Below, in pieces: positions 1-8,500 of a stretch of 64,000 nt of DNA. The stretch lies in the NCBI RefSeq assembly GCF_016862215.1, contig NZ_BOMN01000129.1:52251-116250 (forward strand), read 5' to 3'. A model generated the notes under the pieces. It was given only the letters and a program-made list of their open reading frames with translations. It was not told where the DNA came from and made no database searches. Within the stretch, counting starts at the first letter, position 1. Each line of letters starts with the position of its first letter. The position numbers and the translations under genes are program-made. This DNA is from Winogradskya humida. Its GTDB lineage: Bacteria > Actinomycetota > Actinomycetes > Mycobacteriales > Micromonosporaceae.

Positions 1-1350
1 CTGCGGGCCGCCGCGGACAAGCAGGTCTCCTGTCTCACCAAGGCGGGGATCGCCGCCGAGATCTCTGTCGCGGCGAACGGCCGGCCGACTGTCCGGCAAC
101 CCGGCACCACCACCGCGATCACCTATCCGGACTGCCCGGCGGGCCCGGACCTCGACGAGCCGACAAAGACCGAGGAACCGGCCCTCGACCAGCTCACCAC
201 GATGACCCTTGCGTGCCTGGGCACCAACAACTACCGGGCGAAGATCTATATAGGTCCGGACTTCACGTCCATGTTCGGCGAAAGCGAGAAGACCCCCAGC
301 GTCGCCCGCGCGAAACAGGTCCGGGCCTGCGTGGTGGAGTCGCGGCAGGCCCAGCTCAAGCCGTACGTCGCGCCCGCGGCCCTCCTCTTCGTGACCGACC
401 CGGCCGCCGGCACCACCCAGCCGACGTTCAACCTGTCGCGCGCCAACCTGACCCGCATCGCCGCGGTGACCGGTGCCGTCCTGCTGCTGGCGATCCTGAT
501 CACCGTGCTGGTCGGTGCGCGCCTGGTCCGGCCACTGCGCACGCTCACCGAGGCGGCGCGGCGCCCGGTCGAGGACCAGGCCCGAGTGCCGGTCACCACC
601 AACGACGAGATCGGTTACCTGGCGACCGCGCTCAACGACCTGGCGCGGCGCCGGGAACAGACCGAACAGCAGCGCAGGGCGATGGTCAGCGACGTGGCGC
701 ACGAGTTGCGTACGCCGCTGACGAACATGCGTACCTGGCTGGAAGCCGCGCAGGACGGCCTGGCGCCCACCGACCCGCAGCTGCTCGCCCTGCTGCTGGA
801 GGAAACGGCGTTGCTGCAGCACGTCATCGACGACCTGCGCGACCTGGCCGCCGCCGACGCGGACACCCTGCGCATCCACCCCGAGCCCACCTACATCAAC
901 GACGCCCTCGACCAGGTCGTCGAGGCCCACCGCGGCGCCACCGGGGTCCGGCTCACCCTCGCATGCGACGGCGACCCCGAAGTGATCGTCGACCCCGTCC
1001 GCCTGCGCCAGCTCGTCGGCAACCTGGTCTCCAACGCCGTCCGGCACACCCCGCCCGGCGGCTCGGTCACCGTCCGTTCCCGGGTCACCGGCGGCCGGCT
1101 CACCATCTCCGTCGCCGACACCGGCGTCGGCATCGCCCCGGACGACCTGCCCAAAGTCTTCGACCGGTTCTGGCGCGCGGACGGCTCCCGCAGCAGGCAC
1201 ACCGGCGGCAGCGGCCTCGGCCTGGCCATCGCCCGCAAACTCACCGAAGCCCACGGCGGCACCATCTCGGCCACCAGCACCGTCGGCGCAGGCTCGACCT
1301 TCACCGTGACCATGCCCGTCACGCTGCCCGTCTCACCTGCGCCGGTCTGA
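1..1350 (+). CDS. Sensor histidine kinase, 5' end cut by window edge
   Basis: Membrane sensor kinase of a two-component system. The frame is open from base 1 without a start, so the N-terminus and first membrane segment lie outside the window. What remains is the end of the extracytoplasmic sensor region, one membrane segment (about 445-525), a HAMP-like linker (RPLRTLTEAARRP), the phosphoacceptor box VAHELRTPL, the N box LVSNAVRHTP, the ATP-lid motifs VADTGVGIA and DRFWRA, and GGSGLGLAIA. All core catalytic motifs are intact. It is closely similar along its whole visible length to the kinase at 1918-3675 on the other strand, so the two are paralogues in inverted arrangement. It converges on the lipoprotein gene with a 9-base gap. 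The signal sensed is unknown. The partner regulator is probably to the left, outside the window. Confidence 0.93.
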   Translation: MRAAADKQVSCLTKAGIAAEISVAANGRPTVRQPGTTTAITYPDCPAGPDLDEPTKTEEPALDQLTTMTLACLGTNNYRAKIYIGPDFTSMFGESEKTPSVARAKQVRACVVESRQAQLKPYVAPAALLFVTDPAAGTTQPTFNLSRANLTRIAAVTGAVLLLAILITVLVGARLVRPLRTLTEAARRPVEDQARVPVTTNDEIGYLATALNDLARRREQTEQQRRAMVSDVAHELRTPLTNMRTWLEAAQDGLAPTDPQLLALLLEETALLQHVIDDLRDLAAADADTLRIHPEPTYINDALDQVVEAHRGATGVRLTLACDGDPEVIVDPVRLRQLVGNLVSNAVRHTPPGGSVTVRSRVTGGRLTISVADTGVGIAPDDLPKVFDRFWRADGSRSRHTGGSGLGLAIARKLTEAHGGTISATSTVGAGSTFTVTMPVTLPVSPAPV

Positions 1351-1359
1351 CTCGACGCA

Positions 1360-1893
1360 TCAGTCCGTGAAGGCCTTCCGGCGGCACTCCTGAATCTTGG
1401 GCGACCCGAAGTCCCCGTCCGGGCCGATCTCGGCGAGGCCGAACTGGGCGGTGTCCGGGTCGGGCACCGTCAGTTTGTAGCCCGCGGCCTTGGCGCACAG
1501 GTACCACTCGCGCTGGTTGTCCTTGAAGGCCACCAGGTCGGTGCGCTTCTGGTGCTCGTCGAACGCCTCGGGCTGCAGGGGCAGGCAGGTGGCGAGCGCG
1601 GCTCTGCCCTTCGCGTCGTCGGCGATGATTCCGCCCTTTGCGATCAGGGTCTCCGCGCTGCTTTCGTACTCGGGACCGCCGTTCGTGACCATGCAGCCGG
1701 CCCAGGGCGCGGCCATGGACAGTTTGTCGTCCTCGGTGGCGTCGAAAGCGAACACCGGCCGTGCGGCGGCGCTCGAGGATGGCGCCGGTGCGGAGCGCAA
1801 GGTGGCGACGGAGGGTGTTTCCGTGGTCCCGCCGGAACAGCCGGAGAGAACGCAGGCGAGACCGGCGGCCATGATGGCGAAGCGATAAGACAT
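1360..1893 (-). CDS. Small putative lipoprotein, function unknown
   Basis: A 177-residue protein with a typical lipoprotein signal peptide: MSYR, a hydrophobic stretch, then the lipobox LSGC with the modifiable cysteine at residue 19. After it comes a Ser/Thr/Ala-rich linker and a soluble domain with several cysteines. It is expected to be anchored to the outer face of the cytoplasmic membrane. I do not recognise the domain. It starts 24 bases after the stop of the kinase at 1918-3675, on the same strand, so it is probably the last gene of a regulator-kinase-lipoprotein operon and could act as an accessory sensor. A GTG start five codons upstream (1908) is also possible. The ATG was chosen because it sits directly before the Arg and hydrophobic part of the signal peptide; neither start has a convincing ribosome site. 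Confidence 0.8.
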   Translation of the reverse strand: MSYRFAIMAAGLACVLSGCSGGTTETPSVATLRSAPAPSSSAAARPVFAFDATEDDKLSMAAPWAGCMVTNGGPEYESSAETLIAKGGIIADDAKGRAALATCLPLQPEAFDEHQKRTDLVAFKDNQREWYLCAKAAGYKLTVPDPDTAQFGLAEIGPDGDFGSPKIQECRRKAFTD

Positions 1894-1917
1894 GGGCGGG
1901 ACTGTCACACAGCAATG

Positions 1918-3675
1918 TCAGGACATTTTTAGGCTCACGGTGAACGTGGTTCCCACGCCGGGAGCACTCTCGACGGTGATGGTGCCGCCGTGGGCCCCGG
2001 CGATCTGGCGGGCGATCGACAGGCCGAGCCCGCTGCCTCCGGTGCTGCGGCTACGGGACTCGTCGGCACGCCAGAACCGGTCGAAGACCTTCGGCAGGTC
2101 GGCGGCGGCGATGCCCGTCCCCGTGTCGGCGACCTCGATGGTGAGCCGCCCGTCCAGGACCCGGGAGCGGACGGTGACGGAGCCTCCGGGTGGGGTGTGC
2201 CGGACGGCGTTGGAGACCAGGTTGCCGACGAGCTGGCGCAGGCGGACAGGGTCGACCATCACCTCCGGGTCGCCCTCGCACTCAAGGGCCAGCGGGACCG
2301 GGGCAGCGCCGCGGTGGGCCTCGACGACCTGCTCCAGGGCGTCGTTCACGAACGTGGGCTCCGGGTGGACGCGCAGGGTACCGGCGTCCGCGGCGGCCAG
2401 GTCGCGCAGGTCGTCGACGATGTGCTGCAGTTGCGCGGTCTCGTCGTGCAGCAACGTGAGCAGCGGCTCGTCCACCGTGGCCAGTCCGTCGCGGACGGCC
2501 TCCAGCCAGGTACGGATGTTGGTCAACGGGTTGCGCAGCTCGTGCGCCACATCGCTGACCATGGCCTGCCGCAGCTGCTCCGACCGCTCGCGACGCTCGG
2601 CCAGCTCGTTGAGCGCGGCGGCCAGATAGCCGATCTCGTCACGCCGGCCCACCGGGACCCGCGGATGGTCGCCCGGCCGGTGGGCGGCTTCGGTCAGTGC
2701 CCGCAGCGGCCGGGTGAGTCGGCGACCGACGGTGACGGTCAGCAGCCCGACGAACAAAAGCACCCCGGCGGTGGCGGTCCCGGTCCGCAGGACGTTGTCC
2801 CGGGAGAGCGGGAAGACCACCTGGGCGGTGGGATCAACAGGATCGGTGACGAACAGCAGGGCGGCCGGAGCGACGTACGGCTCGAGCTGCGTACGCCTCG
2901 CCTGGTCCAGACAGCCGGCAGCCCGCGCCGTCCGGGCCGCACTGGGCTGTTCCGTGGCCGGGTCGACGATGGCGAGCACCAGATCGGGGGTCAGCCACAC
3001 CCGGTCGACATCCGTCTCGCCCGCACAGGCAGCGACGAGTTCGCGCAACACGGTCAGCGGCTGTTGCTCGGTGCGGGTCGCCGCGGGGACGAGCTCGCAC
3101 GGACTGTCCTGCTTGCCGAGATCGGTGACGACCACCTTCGGGCGCCCGTACGGCCCGGTGACGACCTCGCCCTCACCGCCGAAGCGGCGCAGGCACTCCA
3201 GAGATCGGGCCAGGTCGGCACGGATCTGCCGCTGTTCGGCCGGCGAGAGCTTGAAAGGGCCGACAAGCCGGGGATCAATGCGATCGGTACGCCCGGAGAG
3301 CCCGAGATCCACCGCGAGCGGGTCGATCGTCGCGGACGGCCGCGCGGACGCCAGCGACGGCCCGGCCATCGAGTCGGCGATGACCCGCCGGTCTTCGCTC
3401 ATGAGGGTGATGCGCCTGTTGAGCTTCGTGGCGCGCGCGGTGATCAGCGGCTGCACGCCGGACCAGCCGGGATGCGTCGCGGCATACCCGAGCAGTTCGT
3501 CGTAGACGCTCTTGTCGTCGCTCAGTGACTGCCCGATCTGCTGCTTGATGGTCCGCGACGTGAGCTGCGACGCGATCCAGGAGGTGGCCAGCACAGCGAC
3601 GGCGGCGATCGCCAGGGAGGCCACCAGCAGCCGGACCGTCAGGCTGCGGTGCATCGGTACGCGGGGGGCGTACAT
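1918..3675 (-). CDS. Sensor histidine kinase (two-component system)
   Basis: A complete 585-residue membrane histidine kinase. Order: N-terminal membrane segment (about residues 15-38), a large extracytoplasmic sensor region (about 40-285), second membrane segment (about 287-308), HAMP-like linker, the phosphoacceptor box VAHELRNPL with His378, then the ATPase domain with LVSNAVRHTP, VADTGTGIA, DRFWRA and GGSGLGLSIA. It phosphorylates the response regulator just upstream: the regulator's TGA overlaps this gene's ATG by one base (TGATG), a sign of translational coupling. The sensor region contains several Cys and Pro-rich stretches but no recognised ligand domain. It is a paralogue of the truncated kinase at 1-1350. 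Confidence 0.95.
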   Translation of the reverse strand: MYAPRVPMHRSLTVRLLVASLAIAAVAVLATSWIASQLTSRTIKQQIGQSLSDDKSVYDELLGYAATHPGWSGVQPLITARATKLNRRITLMSEDRRVIADSMAGPSLASARPSATIDPLAVDLGLSGRTDRIDPRLVGPFKLSPAEQRQIRADLARSLECLRRFGGEGEVVTGPYGRPKVVVTDLGKQDSPCELVPAATRTEQQPLTVLRELVAACAGETDVDRVWLTPDLVLAIVDPATEQPSAARTARAAGCLDQARRTQLEPYVAPAALLFVTDPVDPTAQVVFPLSRDNVLRTGTATAGVLLFVGLLTVTVGRRLTRPLRALTEAAHRPGDHPRVPVGRRDEIGYLAAALNELAERRERSEQLRQAMVSDVAHELRNPLTNIRTWLEAVRDGLATVDEPLLTLLHDETAQLQHIVDDLRDLAAADAGTLRVHPEPTFVNDALEQVVEAHRGAAPVPLALECEGDPEVMVDPVRLRQLVGNLVSNAVRHTPPGGSVTVRSRVLDGRLTIEVADTGTGIAAADLPKVFDRFWRADESRSRSTGGSGLGLSIARQIAGAHGGTITVESAPGVGTTFTVSLKMS

Positions 3676-4394
3676 CAGAGGCTTGTGGCAGTGAGTTTGT
3701 AGCCGACGCCATAGACGGTGAGTAACCGGGACGGCCGCCGGGGGTTGGGCTCGATCTTGCGCCGCAGGTTGAGCACGTGCACATCGATGCTGCGCTCCAC
3801 CGAGTCACGCTCCACACCGTTGGTGTGCTTGAGCAGCTGGCCGCGCGTGAAGACCCGGTCGGGCGACCCGGCCATCGCGGCGAGGATCGCGAACTCCCCC
3901 GGCGTACATTCCACCGGTTCTTCGCCGATCCGCACCTCATGGCGGGCCAGATCGACGGTGACCGCCCCGACGCGCAGCGTGGTCACACCGGCACCTGTCT
4001 GCCCCGCACTGCGCCGGAGCAGCGCCCGGACCCGGGCCAGCAACTCCCGGGGGCTGTACGGCTTGGTCAGATAGTCGTCCGCCCCGCCCCGGAACCCGGC
4101 CAGCAGATCATTCTCGCCGGACCGGGCGGTGAGCATCAGGATGGGGATCCCCGATTCCTCCCGCAGGATCCGGCACAGGCTCAGCCCGTCCAGCCCCGGC
4201 AACATCAGATCGAGCACCAGCAGATCCGGTGGCCGCCGCCGCGCCTGCGTCAGCGCGACCCGCCCGTCGTGCACCACGACCGCGTCATGGCCGTCGGCGC
4301 CCAGATACCGCCGCATGACCTCGGCCTGGGCGGGATCATCCTCGGCGACCAGCAGGTACGCACACACGCGACGACTATAGGTGCCGTCGATCAT
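3675..4394 (-). CDS. OmpR/PhoB-family response regulator
   Basis: DNA-binding response regulator, up to 239 residues. The receiver domain (about 12-125) has the acidic pocket AEDD, the phosphoacceptor Asp62 in LVLDLMLP, the Thr of LMLTAR and the Lys of TKPYSP. The C-terminal winged helix (about 140-235) carries the usual ERSIDVHVLNLRRKIE recognition region and the end motif VYGVGYKL. It is phosphorylated by the coupled kinase at 1918-3675. The ATG start gives eleven residues before the receiver domain; a GTG ten codons in (about 4367) would give a more typical N-terminus, so the start is uncertain. It is divergent from the gene at 4436 with only about 40 bases between, so promoters overlap. 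Confidence 0.94.
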   Translation of the reverse strand: MIDGTYSRRVCAYLLVAEDDPAQAEVMRRYLGADGHDAVVVHDGRVALTQARRRPPDLLVLDLMLPGLDGLSLCRILREESGIPILMLTARSGENDLLAGFRGGADDYLTKPYSPRELLARVRALLRRSAGQTGAGVTTLRVGAVTVDLARHEVRIGEEPVECTPGEFAILAAMAGSPDRVFTRGQLLKHTNGVERDSVERSIDVHVLNLRRKIEPNPRRPSRLLTVYGVGYKLTATSL

Positions 4395-4435
4395 CGCGCC
4401 CGGAAAGCTAACAGGATCCTAAAGAACTGACCGCG

Positions 4436-5416
4436 ATGCCACGCGTATCGCCCTTGTATCGTCGGAGCGTGCCGCTGCCCCGTGTCCGACTTCGCCGGGG
4501 CCGGGCCGTCGTCGCTCTCGTCGCCCTCGCGGTGCTCATCAGCGGGGACCGTGCGCCCGCCCGGCGTGCACCTGTCCAGACTCCGGCCCCACGGCTGGCG
4601 ACCGCTCTGGATGCGCTGGCCGGCCCGGCTTCCGCCGGCGACCTGGACGTCATGACCTTCAATCTCAGGTACGCGAGCAGCGCCACCCCCAACTCCTGGG
4701 CGCAACGGCGACCGGTGGTGCGTACCGTGCTGACAACCGAGAAGCCCGACCTGATCGGCACCCAGGAAGGCCTCGCCCACCAGTTACGCGATGTCGCCGC
4801 CGACCTGGGCGACACCTACCGCTACATCGGTACGGGCCGGGAGGGCGGCAACCGCGGCGAGCACATGGCGATCTTCTACGACGCGACCCGCCTGGCACCC
4901 CTGGAGACCGGGAATTTCTGGCTCTCCGGATCGCCCCGGACACCGGGCTCCGTCGGCTGGGACGCCCGCCAGCCCCGGATGGCCACCTGGGTGCTCTTCG
5001 CCGACTCCACGACCGGCCGCCGCTTCTACGCCGTCAACACCCACCTGGACAACCGGGGCACGGAAGCCCGCCGCCACGGCGCCGAGCTCATCAGGCAGAC
5101 CCTCGCCGCGTTCGGCCCACTCCCGATCGTGCTGACCGGCGACTTCAACTCCGCCGCGGAACCGGGCAGCCCGGCGTACGCCATCCTGGCCTCCCCCACC
5201 GCCTACGACGACACCTGGACCACAGCACCCCGGCGCGGCCCGGCCTACGCCACGATCCACAACTACCAGCCCCTGATCCCCGGCGGCGAACGCGACGACT
5301 GGATCCTCTGCACCCCGGGCACCACCGTGCTGGCCACGCTGATGAACACCTACCGTGACGCCTTCCAGTACCCGAGCGACCACCTCCCGGTGGAAGCCCG
5401 CCTGCGTCTACCCTGA
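4436..5416 (+). CDS. Secreted endonuclease/exonuclease/phosphatase-family hydrolase
   Basis: A 326-residue metal-dependent phosphodiesterase of the EEP (DNase I-like) superfamily. Visible family motifs in order: TFNLRY (metal-site Asn), GTQEG (metal-binding Glu), VNTHLDNRG (catalytic His), TGDFNS (Asp/Asn pair) and the terminal SDHLPV (catalytic His). An Arg-rich start followed by a hydrophobic stretch (AVVALVALAVLISG) looks like a signal peptide or membrane anchor, so it acts outside the membrane. The substrate could be a phospholipid, nucleotide or nucleic acid; sequence does not decide. A GTG at 4469, eleven codons later, is an alternative start nearer the signal peptide. It converges on the carboxylase gene. 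No visible link to polyketide synthesis; it probably lies outside the cluster. Confidence 0.9.
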   Translation: MPRVSPLYRRSVPLPRVRLRRGRAVVALVALAVLISGDRAPARRAPVQTPAPRLATALDALAGPASAGDLDVMTFNLRYASSATPNSWAQRRPVVRTVLTTEKPDLIGTQEGLAHQLRDVAADLGDTYRYIGTGREGGNRGEHMAIFYDATRLAPLETGNFWLSGSPRTPGSVGWDARQPRMATWVLFADSTTGRRFYAVNTHLDNRGTEARRHGAELIRQTLAAFGPLPIVLTGDFNSAAEPGSPAYAILASPTAYDDTWTTAPRRGPAYATIHNYQPLIPGGERDDWILCTPGTTVLATLMNTYRDAFQYPSDHLPVEARLRLP

Positions 5417-5455
5417 GCGGCGTCTAGGGGGATTCGCCTATCAGATGTACCCGGT

Positions 5456-5471
5456 CGCCGGTTCGCCGGCG
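5456..5471. terminator. Short hairpin between convergent genes
   Basis: A perfect 6-bp inverted repeat, CGCCGG and CCGGCG, closing a TTCG tetraloop. It sits in the 88-base gap between the EEP gene ending at 5416 and the carboxylase gene ending at 5505 from the other side. Its place and the stable loop suit a bidirectional terminator, but there is no T-run on either side. Confidence 0.4.
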
Positions 5472-5504
5472 GCTGAGCTGTGAGGATGAAGCCCGTGGCG
5501 CGGC

Positions 5505-8500
5505 TCAGCGAACGGTGTCGTGCCGCCTCAGGCCCGCCCCGATCGCCTCGATGACCCTCGGTCGCAGGTCGGCGGCCCGGATGACCGCGTCGACGGAGCC
5601 GACCTCGACGGCGCGCCGGATGTCGTGGACGCGGTCGAACTCGGTGGCCACCTCCGCGAGTTTCTCGGTGCGGACCGTGGCACGGGTCTCGCTCAGCCGG
5701 GCGTGCAGCTCGGCCCGTTCGGCGCCGCCCTCGGCGTCCTGGACCTGTTCCTGCAGCTGACGCACCCGCGGGTCCGCGGCCGTACGCTCGTTGACCTCGC
5801 CGGTGAACACGACGGCCGCGGCCGGGGCGCCGCCCAGGACCGAGGCGAAGGAGCCTTCGAGCGCCAGCACGGTCATGCTGGGGTTGAGCGCCTTGGAGAA
5901 GACGACGAACGCGCCACCGTGGTAACGCGAGATCACGCAGAACACGATGGGGCCGCGGAAGTTGACGATCGCGCGGCCGATCTCGGCGCCGTACTCCAGC
6001 TGGAGGTTGCGCATCGACTCGGGCGAGCCGTCGAAGCCGGACAGGTTCGCCAGGACGACCAGGGGACGGTTGCCGCTGGCCGCGTTGATCGCCCGGGCTG
6101 CCTTCTTGGACGACTGCGGGAACAGTGTGCCCGACGTGTAGGTGTCGGGGCCGTCCGTGGGGGGAAACCCGCGCCGCGGGATCTGCCGGGACTCGACGCC
6201 GAGCAGGCACGCCGGGATGCCGCCGAGGTGCACGTCCTGCACCACCAGCGTCTCCGAGTCGGCCATGCCGGCCCAGCGCTCCAGCGGCGGGTGGTCCTGG
6301 TCGGCGAGCGCGCGCATGACCGTACGGATGTCGAAGGGTTTTTTGCGATCCGCGTTGTGCTCGGCGGAGAAGATCTCCCCGACCGTCGTGAAGTCGCTGC
6401 CCTCGAGCTTGTGCGGGTAGACGGTGATGTCGCGGTTGACGGGATCCTCGGTCGCCGCCGGGCGCGGTGTCCGCTCACCGGGGACGACGTACGTGTGGTC
6501 GTAGTGGGCCATGAGCACGTCGCGTGCGGCGGCCAGGTTCGGAGCCCAGTACTGGGCCTGGCCGTTGGGACCCATCACCCGGTCGTAGCCGCCGATGCCG
6601 AAGTTGTCCTCGGCCGAGACGCCGCCGGAGAAGTCCAGGGACTGCTTACCGGTCAGCACCATCGCCGAGTCCGGCGTCATGACCAGGATGCCCCTGGTGT
6701 GCATCAGCATCGTGGCCTCGGCGTTCCAGTACGGCTGCGCCCCGACGTTGATACCGGCGGCCACGATGTTGATCTCGCCGCCGTCCTGGGTGAACTCGAC
6801 GATGCGCTTGAGCGCGGCGGCGACCCAGTCCATGTTCTCGGTGCCACTGGTCATCGAGATACGCGCACCCGATGACAGGGCGTACCACTCCAGCGGCACC
6901 CGCAACCGCCCGGCGAGATCGAGGGCGGCGATGACGCGCCGGCATTCCGGCTCGGACAGCGCGCCCAGGGACTTCGTCGGATCACCCAGCAGGACCACCC
7001 GGCTGATGCCCTGGGGGTGACGCGGGGACACGGTGGTGATGACCCCGGCGACCAGCGCCGCCTTGTTCAAGCCCGGATCGCGCCGCACCGGCACCAGCGT
7101 GTGCGTGGCGTCCAGGTCGTACTCGGCGAACTCACCGAGCAGACCCGTCAGCTCGTACGGGTAGACGGTGCCGCGCCGCGCCGCCCGCAGCACCTTCTGC
7201 CGGTAGTCGTCCAGCGGCTGCAGCGCCTCGGTGGGAGGCTCCCCCACGTGCCATCGCGCGGTGGTGTCCGGGTCGAACACCACCCGGATCGCGACCTCGG
7301 TCAGCTCGCCGGTGGGGGTACGCCGCCGCACGATGAACTGGATCTCCTCCAGACCGGCCCCCACAGCGGCCGGCTCGACCCGTTCCACCAGCTCCGCGAG
7401 GTAGCCGGAGGTCACCTCGGTCGGCGGCCAGACATAGATGACAATGCGGTTGGTGTCGAATCGTGTGTGCTGCGAACGCTGCGCCTGGACAGTGCGGATC
7501 GCGTCAAGACAGCCGAGCAGCGGATCCTCCACCGAAGGCAGTGCCGCAAGCCGGCCGTCGCTCTCGCGCAGCGGCGTCACGTCGCGCACCTGTGCCATGG
7601 CGACGAGCCGCCGGTCGGCGGGGTTGCTGCGGGCAGCGGCCTCGAACAGGTAGATCTCCTCGTCCGCCGAGGGCAGCCGGGTGAGGTCGAACTCGCGGAA
7701 CCGGTGCAGCTGCAGCCGCTGGGCGATCTGCGGGTGCAGGCCACGGATCAGCCGGTCCTCGGCGAACGTGCCGTCCTGCGGGCGGAACGTGAAGTGATGG
7801 TGCATCACCGCGCCGCGGGTCCCGGCAACCGTGGTGGTGATCCGCCGCACGGCCGCGGGCAGCGGATGCTCCGCGAGCACGGCGGCGAGCCGGGCCGCCA
7901 TCGCCACGGCGTCCGGCTGGTCCTCCCACGCCACGTAGAGGTCGGCCACCAGGTCACCGGCGGTCCCGGTCGCCAGGGCGCCGACCGCGTCCACGGCGGC
8001 GGGCAGCGCGTGGATGTCGACGGCGGTGGCGGCGACGTGGGTCACGCCGGCCGGGCCGTGGTGCTCCGCGATGACGAAGTCCTCGTGGGTGGTGAGGGCC
8101 GCCAGCCACCGGTTGCCGTAGTACCGGCGGGTCAGCACCTCGAGCAGCGGCGCGTGGCTGGGCACCGGCCGGCCGATCCGCTGTCCCAGCAGCCGCACCA
8201 GCGGCTGCGAGCTCGCCACCAGAGCCTGGATCCGCTCCGCGCGGTCCGGCGTGGCGGGGTTCTCGTCCAGGTAGCGCAGACCCGCCCGCACCCTGGTGTA
8301 GACCGTCGCCCGGTCGCGGCGCAGCAGCGGCTGGGTGAACCAGCGGAACACCACCCCGCGGGCCAGGTCCGCCACCGCGGGGAAGCGCACCTGCGTGGCG
8401 CTGATCAGGTGGTCCAGGGCAGGCCCGGCGTGTTCGCCCAGCGGCTCGGCCGGGGGCGGTCCGGCCAGCCACTGCCGCAGGATCCGCGACACGATCGCGG

